From: an uncultured Oscillospiraceae bacterium
Lineage (GTDB): Bacteria > Bacillota > Clostridia > Oscillospirales > Oscillospiraceae
Assembly (NCBI GenBank): GCA_944386845.1
Contig: CALXCP010000005.1
Location: 1 to 64,000 of the forward strand
Length of the DNA: 64,000 nucleotides
Direction: 5' to 3'
The first letter of the stretch is position 1. Every line of letters starts with the position of its first letter. Under the pieces are notes generated by a model. It was not told the origin of the DNA and ran no database searches. It was given only the letters and a program-made list of their open reading frames with translations. Shown piece after piece: positions 33,373 to 41,839 of the stretch. Made by a program: the position numbers and the translations under genes.

Positions 33373-34084
33373 CCGGCTTCTCCGCGATCAGCAGGAAATA
33401 GCCCGGAGAGGCGCAGTTGCAGCCGCACATCTTCCAGCTCCCCTCCCGCGCCAGATAGGCCTCCAGGGAGCCGCAGTCCAGGATCGCCTGGCCCACGAAG
33501 GCCTTCAGGTCCTCCGTGCGGTCCTCCAGCAGGGCCGTCTTCAGGCCCAGTCCCTCCAGCAGCTCCCGCAGCCCGTCCAGCACCACGGCGCCGTCCTGGC
33601 AGTAGGGGGAGGGCAGATGCTCCTCCGTCCCGCACTCGTCGTGGTTCCGGGGGCGGTAGAACAGCTTCAGCGCCTCGACGTGCTCCCGCTGATAGCGCTC
33701 CATGTCCGGCTGCCTGGCGTAGACGTCGCTGATGATCAGCTTGCCCCCGGGCTTCAGCACGCAGTAGGCCTCGTGGATCGACTCCTCCTGGCGCTCCAGC
33801 ACGCTGAACACACACTCCATCAGCACGCAGTCGAAGGTCCGGGAGGGGAACTCCAGCATCGCCGCGTCCCCCTTGGCCGCCCGCAGCCCCCTGGCCCGGG
33901 CCTGCTCCACCGCCTTCTCGTCGGTGTCGATCGCCGTGACCTCCAGGCCCAGCCGGGCCTGCATCTCCGCGGCGGCCGTCCCGTCGCCGCAGCCGATATC
34001 CAGCAGGGACATGCCCCGCTCCACCCCGGCGCGCTCCAGGGCGTAGCGCGTCAGCTCAGTCCCTCCGGGACGCAGGATCCCCAT
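33365..34084 (-). CDS. SAM-dependent methyltransferase (DVU_1556-type)
   Basis: This 239-residue class I methyltransferase has the SAM loop LLDIGCGDGTAAAEM, acidic residue AIDTDEKAVEQA and post-I motifs LMECVFSVL and GGKLIISDVYA. Downstream it has a cap with HLPSPYCQDG and a C-terminal CGCNCASPGYFLL cysteine cluster unusual for small-molecule methyltransferases. It overlaps the AMP-ligase start by eight bases and follows the C_GCAxxG_C_C gene by 15. In this setting it may modify a cofactor, a thiol or the pathway substrate. The cluster context suggests a role in maturation or function of the molybdenum hydroxylase, but this is untested. Confidence 0.82.
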   Translation of the reverse strand: MGILRPGGTELTRYALERAGVERGMSLLDIGCGDGTAAAEMQARLGLEVTAIDTDEKAVEQARARGLRAAKGDAAMLEFPSRTFDCVLMECVFSVLERQEESIHEAYCVLKPGGKLIISDVYARQPDMERYQREHVEALKLFYRPRNHDECGTEEHLPSPYCQDGAVVLDGLRELLEGLGLKTALLEDRTEDLKAFVGQAILDCGSLEAYLAREGSWKMCGCNCASPGYFLLIAEKPDA

Positions 34085-34099
34085 ACGCTCTCTCCTCCT

Positions 34100-34519
34100 T
34101 CACCGGTCCAGGACCTCTGCCAGGAGGTCCGCCGCGTCCATGACCACCTGCGGGCAGAAGTCCAGCAGCTTCCCGCTGGCCCGGGCCTGCTCCGCCTGGG
34201 CCGGGTCGGCGAAGTCGTAGCCCAGCAGATCCCGACACATGGTGCTGCCGTACTTCTCGGTGAAGCGCGCCTGGAACTCCCGGGTCAGCCGGGCCGCCTC
34301 CGCATCGTCCTCGCAGAGCAGCCCGATGGCCATCAGCGCCCCGGTCACCGCGCCGCAGGTCTCCCCCCGGAGCATGCCGCCGCCGAAGCAGCGGCCCATC
34401 CCGTCCAGCTCCCCGGGCTCATAGTCCAGCTCGTCCGCCGCGCTGGCCAGCACCGCCTGGGCGCAGTTCCCGCCCCGCAGGAACCGCTGGGTCAGCTCCT
34501 CTGCCGTAGGTTTTCTCAT
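34100..34519 (-). CDS. C_GCAxxG_C_C family redox protein (DVU_1555-type)
   Basis: This 139-residue protein belongs to the C_GCAxxG_C_C family, named for its conserved cysteine pattern. Visible are GGNCAQAVLAS, RGETCGAVTGALMAIGL, a cysteine before RDLLGYD and FCPQVVMDAADL near the C-terminus. Members are predicted redox or metal-binding proteins. The small gap to the next gene upstream (34520-34588) holds two G+C-rich hairpin-forming stretches. It is part of the accessory set between the flavoprotein and the methyltransferase. Confidence 0.88.
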   Translation of the reverse strand: MRKPTAEELTQRFLRGGNCAQAVLASAADELDYEPGELDGMGRCFGGGMLRGETCGAVTGALMAIGLLCEDDAEAARLTREFQARFTEKYGSTMCRDLLGYDFADPAQAEQARASGKLLDFCPQVVMDAADLLAEVLDR

Positions 34520-34588
34520 GTCTGTCCCTCCTGTCCGCGTCCGGGCCAGGGCCCGGATGCGCCTTGCCCGCCGGGCCCCGGCCCGGCG

Positions 34589-34786
34589 TCATTTGTCCTC
34601 CATCAGCTCTTCCACCTGCGCCATGCGGCCCTTGGCCAGGCCGCGGACGATCAGCACCTGTCCGCACCTGGGGCACGCCGGCACCTCATGGCCGAAGTCC
34701 CGCCCCATGTAGTGGAAGATGACCCGGGTGTTCTTCAGCGGCACGCCGCACCGGGCGCACTTCCACGTCCGCTCCTGCTCGCTCAT
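34589..34786 (-). CDS. Small zinc-ribbon redox protein (DVU_1557-type)
   Basis: The 65-residue product has two CX2C knuckles, WKCARCG near the N-terminus and PACPRCG at about residues 37-43, which would bind one zinc or iron. Between them is a short beta region (NTRVIFHYMGRDFGHE). The start ATG overlaps the stop of the flavoprotein gene (ATGA), with GGAGAG upstream, so it is co-translated. It resembles the small DVU_1557-type redox protein of the mop neighbourhood. Rubredoxin-like electron transfer or a structural zinc are both possible. Confidence 0.8.
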   Translation of the reverse strand: MSEQERTWKCARCGVPLKNTRVIFHYMGRDFGHEVPACPRCGQVLIVRGLAKGRMAQVEELMEDK

Positions 34787-37029
34787 CGCTGCTCTCCTTT
34801 GTCGAAATGCATCCGGTGGCTATAGACGTCCCGGACCTGGTAGGTCCCCTCCGGGCCCTCGCTGTACTCCACCCAGAACACCACCACCCGGCAGACCAGG
34901 CTGGCCAGGTAGGTCCCGTCCCCGTCGGTGAACCGGTCCCCGCCCCGGACGGACTCATAGATGCACCGCCGCACGTCGTCGTCCGAGATCAGCTCTTCCT
35001 CCATGCCGGCGCGCACCGCGTCGGGCACCCGGATGTCCAGGCCGTCCCATGGGCGGCGCTCCGGGACGAAGTCCTTCCCCTCCATGATCTGCATGAACTC
35101 CCCTTTCAGCCGCAGCAGGGCCTCCCGCTTCTCCGAGATGGTGGGTACGCCGTCCGCGGGGCCGAACAGCCCCTCCAGGATGTGCCGGCACTCCTTCCCC
35201 TGCCGCAGGAAGACCTCCCGGCAGTTGGCGCAGTACACCAGATAGGGCAGCCCGGTCTCCTCCGCCCGGTCCCGCACGATGTCGTGGTACAGGGCCGGGG
35301 CGGCCGCCCGCATGTGGCCGCCGTAGCCGCAGCACTGGCCGGTGCGCGCCCGCTCCTCCAGCTCTGTCCCGGCCGCCTCCGCCAGGCGGCGGACCGCCTG
35401 CCGGACCGCCCCGTCCTCCCGGGCGGAGCAGGGGTCGAACACCGCGGCCCGCTGGAACAGCCGGGCCCCCTTGGCTTTCTGGATCGCCGGATGCCCGTAG
35501 AGAGAGACCACCGGCACCTCCGGAAGGAAGCGGGCCAGCACCTTGACGCAGGAGCAGCACGCGGCCACCACGGTGGGCCGTCCCAGCCGCTCCCAGGTCT
35601 CCAGGAGCTGCCGGCGGACCTGCTCCATGCGCCCGGTCTCCCCCGCCCACCAGGCGGGGGCGCCGCAGCAGCCCAGCAGGATGCCGGTGGGCTCCGCGGC
35701 GTTCAGCGTCCGCCAGGCGGACAGCACCTGCTCCGGCATGGTGTCGGCCAGGCGGCAGCCCGGGAAGAAGAGCTGCCCGCAGCCCTCCGCCCCCGGCGGC
35801 GGGGCCGCGTAAAACCCCTCCCCGGTCACAAGATCCAGCTCCCGCAGCCAGAAGTCGTGGAAGGCCTCCGGCTGGATGTGGTCCCGGGCCCGGGCCTCCC
35901 GGGACAGGGCGAACAGCTCCCCCATGTCCACGCCGCCGGGGCAGATGCTCCCGCAGTAGCCGCACAGGTTGCAGGAGTAGGTCTCCCGGGTCATGGTGCG
36001 GCTGGCCAGGAAGTGGGCGCCCGAGTCGGCCAGCACCTCCATGGCGCACTGCTTGGGGGGTTTTTTGTACTTGCCCAGCACGGGGCAGGCGGCCAGGCAC
36101 CTGTCGCAGGTGCACTGGACGCACCGGGCCGCCTCCGCCTTCACCTCTTCCTTGGTGTAGCCCGCCGGCCCGCCGGCCGGCTCCACCCTGGGGCGGGACG
36201 GCTCATCCTCTCCGATCAGCCGGGCCGCGCAGGCGGGGCGCGGCCTGGCGGCCGGCTCGGTGCGGCCGGTCTGTACCACGCTCTCCATGGAGCGGGTGAA
36301 CCGGCCCGCGCAGGCCAGGCCGTCTATGACCCCCATCCCCACGACGCCGCCGCCCAGAAAGCAGCGGCTCTCCCCGGAGCGTCCGGTGCCGGCGTTCCAG
36401 CCCGGCCGCATCCCGAAGTCCTCCCCCGCCTCGCCGGTGGCGATGTAGACGGCGGAGAATCCCTCCAGCTCCTCCAGGTTCCTCACCTCACAGCCGAAGC
36501 GGAACTCCACCCGCTCCGCCGAGAACTGGGTCCGGAAGTCCTCCTCGAAGGCAGGGAAGCCGGCGTCCTCCCGGAGCCGGCCGCCCCAGCCCTCCCGCCG
36601 CTCGAACACGGTGACCCGGTACTTTTTCTGCGCCATGAGCAGGGCGGCGGCCAGGCCGGCGGGGCCCGCCCCGATCACGGCCACCGACTGCTCCTTCTCC
36701 GGGATCTGGAACACGTCGGGCTGCTGTTCCCCGGCCAGCCGCAGCACCGCCTCCTCGATCCGGGGCAGGTCCAGGGGCTCGTCGCCCACCAGGATCCGCT
36801 GGCAGCTCCCCCGGCAGGGGGCCGGGCAGAAGGCGTGGACCACCGAGGGGAAGATCACCGACCTGCGCAGATCCCGGTAGGCCGCCCCGATCCGTCCCCG
36901 GGCGACCCGCTTCAGCAGGGCGCGGATATCCAGTGAAAATGGGCACGCGCAGCTGCAGGGGGCCGGCTCGTCGTAGATGCAGCCCTCCGTCAGCGCGGTC
37001 ACCCGCTCCAGCCCAAGGTCCAGTGCCAT
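34783..37029 (-). CDS. FAD-dependent pyridine nucleotide-disulfide oxidoreductase / Fe-S dicluster-binding electron transfer protein
   Basis: The 748-residue protein looks like the electron acceptor or donor of the molybdenum hydroxylase. ATG 37029 is preferred to an upstream GTG because GGAAAGGGAG precedes it. In order there is a GltD-like Fe-S domain (CSCACPF at 25-31, FCPAPCRGSCQR at 68-78), an FAD-binding domain (GAGPAGLAAALLM from 120), then two ferredoxin motifs (CVQCTCDRCLAACP and CNLCGYCGSICP). These are followed by two CCG-type half-domains like those of HdrB and LutA (GCCGAPAW and QCCGYGGHMRA), and a C-terminal tail of about 60 residues (VRRCIYESVRGGDRF to YSHRMHF). Such a layout could bifurcate or relay electrons between NAD(P)H, Fe-S and disulphide partners. 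Confidence 0.85.
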   Translation of the reverse strand: MALDLGLERVTALTEGCIYDEPAPCSCACPFSLDIRALLKRVARGRIGAAYRDLRRSVIFPSVVHAFCPAPCRGSCQRILVGDEPLDLPRIEEAVLRLAGEQQPDVFQIPEKEQSVAVIGAGPAGLAAALLMAQKKYRVTVFERREGWGGRLREDAGFPAFEEDFRTQFSAERVEFRFGCEVRNLEELEGFSAVYIATGEAGEDFGMRPGWNAGTGRSGESRCFLGGGVVGMGVIDGLACAGRFTRSMESVVQTGRTEPAARPRPACAARLIGEDEPSRPRVEPAGGPAGYTKEEVKAEAARCVQCTCDRCLAACPVLGKYKKPPKQCAMEVLADSGAHFLASRTMTRETYSCNLCGYCGSICPGGVDMGELFALSREARARDHIQPEAFHDFWLRELDLVTGEGFYAAPPPGAEGCGQLFFPGCRLADTMPEQVLSAWRTLNAAEPTGILLGCCGAPAWWAGETGRMEQVRRQLLETWERLGRPTVVAACCSCVKVLARFLPEVPVVSLYGHPAIQKAKGARLFQRAAVFDPCSAREDGAVRQAVRRLAEAAGTELEERARTGQCCGYGGHMRAAAPALYHDIVRDRAEETGLPYLVYCANCREVFLRQGKECRHILEGLFGPADGVPTISEKREALLRLKGEFMQIMEGKDFVPERRPWDGLDIRVPDAVRAGMEEELISDDDVRRCIYESVRGGDRFTDGDGTYLASLVCRVVVFWVEYSEGPEGTYQVRDVYSHRMHFDKGEQR

Positions 37030-37059
37030 GGCGCAGCACTCCCTTTCCTTCTGTCTGTG

Positions 37060-37105
37060 CACGTGCAGGGACAGCCCCGGTCTCCCGGGGCCGCCCCTGC
37101 ACGTG
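37060..37105 (-). terminator. Two-part hairpin between mop and the flavoprotein gene
   Basis: CACGTGCAGGG (37060-37070) pairs with CCCTGCACGTG (37095-37105), with an inner GCCCCGG stem. It sits between the mop stop and the flavoprotein ribosome site. It may trim or attenuate the message rather than end it, since the genes continue in one direction. Confidence 0.55.
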
Positions 37106-37170
37106 AAATGGCGCGGGATCGTCCCGCCCTCCGGCCGGCGAGCCGGCCGTCTCGCAGCAGGGGCCCCTTC

Positions 37171-40026
37171 TTACAGGGGATGGTTGGCGATGTTCTCCAT
37201 CTCGTCCTCGAACTCAACGCCCAGGTAGTACTTGGCGGGCTTGAGCTCCCTGCCCTCCTGCTTGGCCTCCCACGCGGCCTTCACCTTGTCCGGCGTGGCG
37301 GGCAGCTCATAGATCCGGCAGCCGGTGGCGTCGTGGATCGCGTTGATGACCGCCATGTGCCCGGAGGACTGGAACACCTCCGAGCAGCCGGAGGACCCGA
37401 AGGCGCCCGTGGCGCCCCGGGGAGTCTCCAGATACTCCACCCGGATGTCGTCGGGGATGTCCTTGATCTGGGGGATGCCGCAGGCGATCATGTTGCGGTG
37501 CTTCTTGATGTCCTGATAGTCCTCGCTCAGGGCGAAGCCGATGGAGTGGGAGATGCCGCCGTAGGCCTGGCCGTCCACGGCCAGCTTGTTGCCGATGACG
37601 CCCACGTCCGCGCAGCAGGCGAAGCGGAGCACCTTGGTCTTGCCGGTGTTCACGTCCACCTCCACCAGAGCGGTGTTGCAGCCGTACATATACTCGCCGT
37701 CCTTGTCGCCCTGGCCGTTGTTGGGATCCAGGCCGGGGTCGATGCCCATGTCCATGTTGTCCACATGGCCGGTGTAGCGGGTGGGGATGCCCTCGGCCAC
37801 CATCTCGTCGTAGGTCCGGTAGGTCCCGTCCTCCTTGCGCATGGCGGCGATCAGCAGCTCGGCCGCCGCCTTGACGGCCCGGCCATTCATGATGTGGCTG
37901 CGGCTGCCGGCGGCCACGCCGGAGTCGGGGCAGCGATGGGAGTCGTTCATGACCAGCCGCACGTCCTCAGGCTTGACGCACAGCTCCTCCAGCGCCTTCA
38001 CCGTGGTGGTCAGCGTACCGATGTCGGCGCCCTGGCCCATCTCCTCCCAGGTGTTGTAGACCGCGATCTTCCCGTCGGGCAGCAGCTCCAGGTCGTTCTC
38101 CGCCTTGTCCCACATGCCCAGGGTGCACAGGAAGCCGCCCATGCCGATGCCCACGCCCATGTGGCGGCCCTCGGCGCGGCCCTTCTCGGCCTCCGCCTTG
38201 AACTCGTCGTAGTGGGGCTTGAGCATCTCCATCAGCTTCTTGTAGCTGTACAGCTTATAGGGCCGGCTGTTCAGGTTGGTCTCGCCGGGCTTGGCCAGGT
38301 TCTGATAGCGGAACTCCCAGGGATCCATGCCGACCTTCTCCGCCATCATGTCCATCAGCGCCTCGGTGGTGGTATAGATCTGGGGGGCGCCGAAGCCGCG
38401 GTAGGCCGCGTTGAAGGCGTGGTTGGACACGCCGCCCCGGGCCAGCGCCTTGACGTTGGGCACATTGTAGCCGTGGAAGCCCACCGAGATCATGTTGTTG
38501 AAGATCTTGCTGGCCATGCCGGCGTAGGCGCCGTGGTCCAGGCCCAGGTCGTACTCCGCGGCGATGATCTTGCCCTTCTCATCGCAGGCCAGCCGGCCGT
38601 TGGTATAGGTGGCCGACCGCTTGCCGGTCATATGCAGGTACTCCTCATAGCTCAGGGAGAGGGTGACGGGGATGCCCAGGTTCTGCACCGCGGTGGCGGT
38701 GATGGCGTAGGTGTTGGCGGTGACGCTGTAGCCAAAGGAGCCGCCCACCGGGTTGTCGATCAGGCGGAACTTCTCCATGGGGATGCCGCAGGCCTGGGCC
38801 ACCGACTCCCGGCCCTCGCCCACCGCCTGCGCCTTACACTGGACCACCACGTTGCCCTCGGTGTCGTAATAGCCCTGGCAGATGTCCGACTCGATGGACA
38901 GGTGGGGCTCGTGCTGGGAGTGGAAGCTGCCCTCCACCACATAGGGGGCGTCGTCGAACAGCTCGTCCGGATCCTGGCCCTTCAGCACGGGGGCGCGCAG
39001 ATAGGAGTTGGGGCAGGTCTCATGCATCTGGATGGCGTTGGGCATGACGGCCTCCGGGAAGGTGAAGTAGGTGGGGAGGACCTCCAGCTTCTGCTTCACC
39101 GCGGCGGCGGCGGCCCGGGCGTGCTCCTTGGTGTCGGCGGCCACCAGGGCCACCACGTCGCCCTTGCGGCAGACCTTCTTGCCCGCGATGACGGGGAAGG
39201 GAGGCGTGCCGGTGCCCGTCCAGCGGGGGATGACGGGGGGCATGTCGATGTTGTTGTTGCCCTTCACGTCGGCGGCGGTCATGATCTTGATGACGCCGGG
39301 CATCTTCTCGGCCTCAGAGGTGTCGATCTCGATGATGTTGGCGTGGGGCTCGGCCGCCAGGGTGACGGCCAGGTGGGCCATCCCCTCCGGCATCTTCAGG
39401 GCGATGTCGTCGCCGTAGTCCGCCAGGCCGCAGGCCCGGGCCACGGCGCCGGGACGGGGATGGCTGGAGCCGTAGATGTCCTTCTCCCCCGCGAAGTCAT
39501 AGGTGATGGAGGAGATGTCCGCCTCGCCCCGCATGACCTTGGCGGCGGCCATCACGGCGTCCACGATGGGCTTATAGCCGGTGCAGCGGCAGATGTTGTG
39601 GTTCTTCTGGAACCAGTCCCGGACGTCCTCGCGGGTGGGGTCGGGGTTCTTCTGCAGCAGCGCGTAGGAGGATACGATGAAGCCGGGGGTGCAGAAGCCG
39701 CACTGGATGCCGCCCAGGGTGACGAAGGCCTGCTGGATGGGGTGCAGGTGCTGGGGCGTGCCGATGCCCTCCACCGTGATGACCTCACTGTATTCCGGCA
39801 CGTTGCTCATTTTCTTGACGCAGGAACGGCACAGCTCGCCGTTCAGGATGACCGTGCACGCGCCGCACACGCCGATGCCGCAACCGACTTTCGTGCCCGT
39901 CAGCCCCAGCCGGCGGATCACGGTGGCCAGGGTGTCCCGCTTGGGGTCGCACACCACCGGGCGGTCGACGCCGTTGATGGTCAGGTGGAGCCGCTCATAG
40001 CCCCTGATCTCTGTGGTATCGCTCAT
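37171..40026 (-). CDS. Molybdenum hydroxylase, Desulfovibrio aldehyde oxidoreductase (Mop)-like
   Basis: This is a 951-residue xanthine oxidase-family enzyme with the 2Fe-2S and molybdopterin parts fused and no FAD domain, the layout of Desulfovibrio Mop (about 907). The plant-type cluster uses C49, C54, C57 and C66 (KVGCGIGVCGACTVI), and the second cluster uses C109, C112, C146 and C148 (QCGFCTPG, ICRCTGY). The molybdenum domain begins near residue 190. It carries the NPVGGSFGYSVTANTYAITA loop and AYRGFGAPQ, and ends with CSEVFQSSGHMAVINAIHDA, where Glu883 is the likely catalytic base. It would hydroxylate an aldehyde or heterocycle at the carbon. The absence of FAD fits electron transfer to the separate flavoprotein. 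Confidence 0.93.
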   Translation of the reverse strand: MSDTTEIRGYERLHLTINGVDRPVVCDPKRDTLATVIRRLGLTGTKVGCGIGVCGACTVILNGELCRSCVKKMSNVPEYSEVITVEGIGTPQHLHPIQQAFVTLGGIQCGFCTPGFIVSSYALLQKNPDPTREDVRDWFQKNHNICRCTGYKPIVDAVMAAAKVMRGEADISSITYDFAGEKDIYGSSHPRPGAVARACGLADYGDDIALKMPEGMAHLAVTLAAEPHANIIEIDTSEAEKMPGVIKIMTAADVKGNNNIDMPPVIPRWTGTGTPPFPVIAGKKVCRKGDVVALVAADTKEHARAAAAAVKQKLEVLPTYFTFPEAVMPNAIQMHETCPNSYLRAPVLKGQDPDELFDDAPYVVEGSFHSQHEPHLSIESDICQGYYDTEGNVVVQCKAQAVGEGRESVAQACGIPMEKFRLIDNPVGGSFGYSVTANTYAITATAVQNLGIPVTLSLSYEEYLHMTGKRSATYTNGRLACDEKGKIIAAEYDLGLDHGAYAGMASKIFNNMISVGFHGYNVPNVKALARGGVSNHAFNAAYRGFGAPQIYTTTEALMDMMAEKVGMDPWEFRYQNLAKPGETNLNSRPYKLYSYKKLMEMLKPHYDEFKAEAEKGRAEGRHMGVGIGMGGFLCTLGMWDKAENDLELLPDGKIAVYNTWEEMGQGADIGTLTTTVKALEELCVKPEDVRLVMNDSHRCPDSGVAAGSRSHIMNGRAVKAAAELLIAAMRKEDGTYRTYDEMVAEGIPTRYTGHVDNMDMGIDPGLDPNNGQGDKDGEYMYGCNTALVEVDVNTGKTKVLRFACCADVGVIGNKLAVDGQAYGGISHSIGFALSEDYQDIKKHRNMIACGIPQIKDIPDDIRVEYLETPRGATGAFGSSGCSEVFQSSGHMAVINAIHDATGCRIYELPATPDKVKAAWEAKQEGRELKPAKYYLGVEFEDEMENIANHPL

Positions 40027-40145
40027 AATGATCTCCTTCTTTCTTTGTGCATTTGGTCGCCAGGATGCCTCATCCCGTACTCTTTCAAACCGGTCCTCTG
40101 TTCGCGATATCGCCCTCCGTTCGCCTGGATTGGCGGCTGTTCCGA

Positions 40146-40742
40146 TCAGGTGCCCGCCCCGCGGTCTTCCGCGTAGGCCAGGAGCCGCCGGTAGTCATCC
40201 ACGGTATCCGCGTCCAGCAGGATACCGGGGTCATCAACAGGGATCTTCGTCCGGGGGGCCGCCCGCCGCAGCGCGCCGGCCAGCCCGCCCTCTCCGGAGT
40301 CGGCCAGCACCGGCCCGAACGCCTCTGAGGCGATCAGCACCGGGTGGCCCTCCGTTCCGCCGCAGGTGGGGACGCGGACCGTCCCCTCCCCCGCCAGCAG
40401 CGCCGCCACCGTCTCGGGGCGGTACAGGCACACGTCGCCCGGCGAGAACACGACCTGGTCGCATCGGGGGGCCAGCCAGGCCAGCCCCAGTCTCACCGAG
40501 TCGAACATCTGACTGGTGGAAAAATCAGCGTTGTGGATACAGTGTACCGGAAGGTCGCCCAGGGAGGCCTCCAGGAGCTCCCGGTCCCGCCCGGTCACCA
40601 CGGCCACCGGGCCGCAGCCGCACCGCAGCAGCGTGGTCAGCCCCCGGCGCAGGAGGGTGTCCCCTCCCACGGGCAGCATGGGCTTGAACGCCCCCATCCG
40701 GGACGACAGCCCCGCCGCGACCACCAGGCCGCCCGTTCTCAT
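40146..40742 (-). CDS. MobA-like nucleotidyltransferase (DVU_1551-type)
   Basis: This 198-residue NTP transferase resembles MocA/MobA enzymes that attach CMP or GMP to molybdopterin. The N-terminal signature AAGLSSRMGAFKPMLPVGG is intact, followed by VAVVTGRDRELLEA, SVRLGLAWL and VFSPGDVCL. The middle part has TVRVPTCGGTEGHPVLI, in the position of the substrate loop. It lies directly upstream of mop, which supports a role in making the cytosine or guanine dinucleotide form of the cofactor for that enzyme. A gap of 119 bases before mop contains a GCGATATCGC palindrome and may hold a promoter. Confidence 0.85.
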   Translation of the reverse strand: MRTGGLVVAAGLSSRMGAFKPMLPVGGDTLLRRGLTTLLRCGCGPVAVVTGRDRELLEASLGDLPVHCIHNADFSTSQMFDSVRLGLAWLAPRCDQVVFSPGDVCLYRPETVAALLAGEGTVRVPTCGGTEGHPVLIASEAFGPVLADSGEGGLAGALRRAAPRTKIPVDDPGILLDADTVDDYRRLLAYAEDRGAGT

Positions 40743-40789
40743 GGCGCTCCCCCCTTCCGGGGCCGCCTCTGCGCGGCCCGCTGTGCGGT

Positions 40790-41683
40790 CTATCTGGCCA
40801 GTCCCCGCGCCGACCGGCGCAGGACGTAGCGCTTCAGCGCCTGCCCTCCCGGAGAGAGGGCGTGGCCCCGGCGCTTGAACATGTGGATGCTCCAGGCCAG
40901 CTCCGGCTCCTCGAAGGGGACCGCCGTCACCTCCGGGTCGTGGAAGGCCTCTGCCACCGACCGGATCGTGATGCCCGCCCCCAGCCCCTGGGCCACCATC
41001 CGCAGGATGGCCGACGCCTCTGAGGCGGCGAAGGTGAGCTCCGGCTCGAAGCCCCGGGCCGTGCAGACCCGGCGCAGGTTCTGGGTGGACTTGAACTTGT
41101 CGCTCATGGCCATCACCGGCAGGTCCCGCAGCACCTCCGCCGTGACGCTCTGCCGCGCCGCCAGGGGGTGGTCCCGGCGCACCAGCAGGCAGCTGTCCAC
41201 CGTCACCAGCGGCCAGCTCTCGAATATGTCCTCATCAAAGGGGCTGACCCCGAAGCCGATCTCATAGCGCCCCTGCCGCACCGCGCTGTCGCAGTCCACG
41301 TCGCTGAACTCGTCGGCCAGGACGGCGTAGCGGGGACAGCTGGCCTCGAACCCCTGGAACAGGCCGCCGCCCACCTCGGGCATGGAGCCGAAGGCGCTGG
41401 CCACCCGGACGGGCAGCCGTCCCCCCGTGCCGGTGCGGTAGTGGCGCTCCAGCTCATCCATCTTGTCCGCGATGTGCCGCGCCCGGGGCAGCAGATAGCG
41501 CCCCTCCTCCGTCAGCTCCAGGCCGCCGGGGGTGCGCAGGAACAGCCGGCAGCGCAGCTCCTCCTCCAGGCGCAGCACCGACATGCTGATCCCCTGGGGC
41601 GAGATGAAGTTCTCCTTGGCCGCGGCGGCGAAGCTCCCGCAGTCGTACACCTGGATGAAGTGGCGCAGTTGTCTGATGTCCAA
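40790..41683 (-). CDS. LysR family transcriptional regulator 2
   Basis: This 297-residue LysR protein has the winged-helix region DIRQLRHFIQVYDCGSFAA with SPQGISMSVLRLEEELRCRLF and a C-terminal effector domain. The start is the TTG at 41683, seven bases after GGAGAGGGGG; no ATG fits the conserved N-terminus. It is divergent from flavin oxidoreductase 2 and 47 bases upstream of the MobA-like gene on the same strand, so it may control both sides. Direct repeats in the divergent spacer are the likely binding site. Its C-terminal tail is basic (RGHALSPGGQALKRYVLRR). Confidence 0.92.
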   Translation of the reverse strand: MDIRQLRHFIQVYDCGSFAAAAKENFISPQGISMSVLRLEEELRCRLFLRTPGGLELTEEGRYLLPRARHIADKMDELERHYRTGTGGRLPVRVASAFGSMPEVGGGLFQGFEASCPRYAVLADEFSDVDCDSAVRQGRYEIGFGVSPFDEDIFESWPLVTVDSCLLVRRDHPLAARQSVTAEVLRDLPVMAMSDKFKSTQNLRRVCTARGFEPELTFAASEASAILRMVAQGLGAGITIRSVAEAFHDPEVTAVPFEEPELAWSIHMFKRRGHALSPGGQALKRYVLRRSARGLAR

Positions 41684-41707
41684 GTCGTGTCCCCCTCTCC
41701 GCCCCGG

Positions 41708-41776
41708 GCGCCCACATTTTTTTGGGGGAGCGCCCACATTCTGTTTCTTTCCTCCGCCCGCAGGCGGCGCTATAAT
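41708..41776 (+). promoter_or_regulatory. LysR-type operator (direct repeats) and promoter of flavin oxidoreductase 2
   Basis: The 11-base GCGCCCACATT occurs at 41708-41718 and again at 41730-41740, 22 bases apart, which is two helical turns. A -10 TATAAT at 41771-41776 has only TTTCCT as a -35. A weak -35 with phased repeats upstream is typical of LysR-activated promoters. Confidence 0.65.
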
Positions 41777-41839
41777 CAAAGCTGTCCCGCCGGGAAGCGC
41801 TCCCGGCCCATCGATCACGACAGACAGGAGGCGTCCATT

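Noticed and set aside
37171..40026. A xanthine dehydrogenase
   Set aside because: The FAD domain is absent, the fused two-part layout and the GGSFGYS loop fit Mop-type aldehyde oxidoreductases, and no purine genes are nearby.
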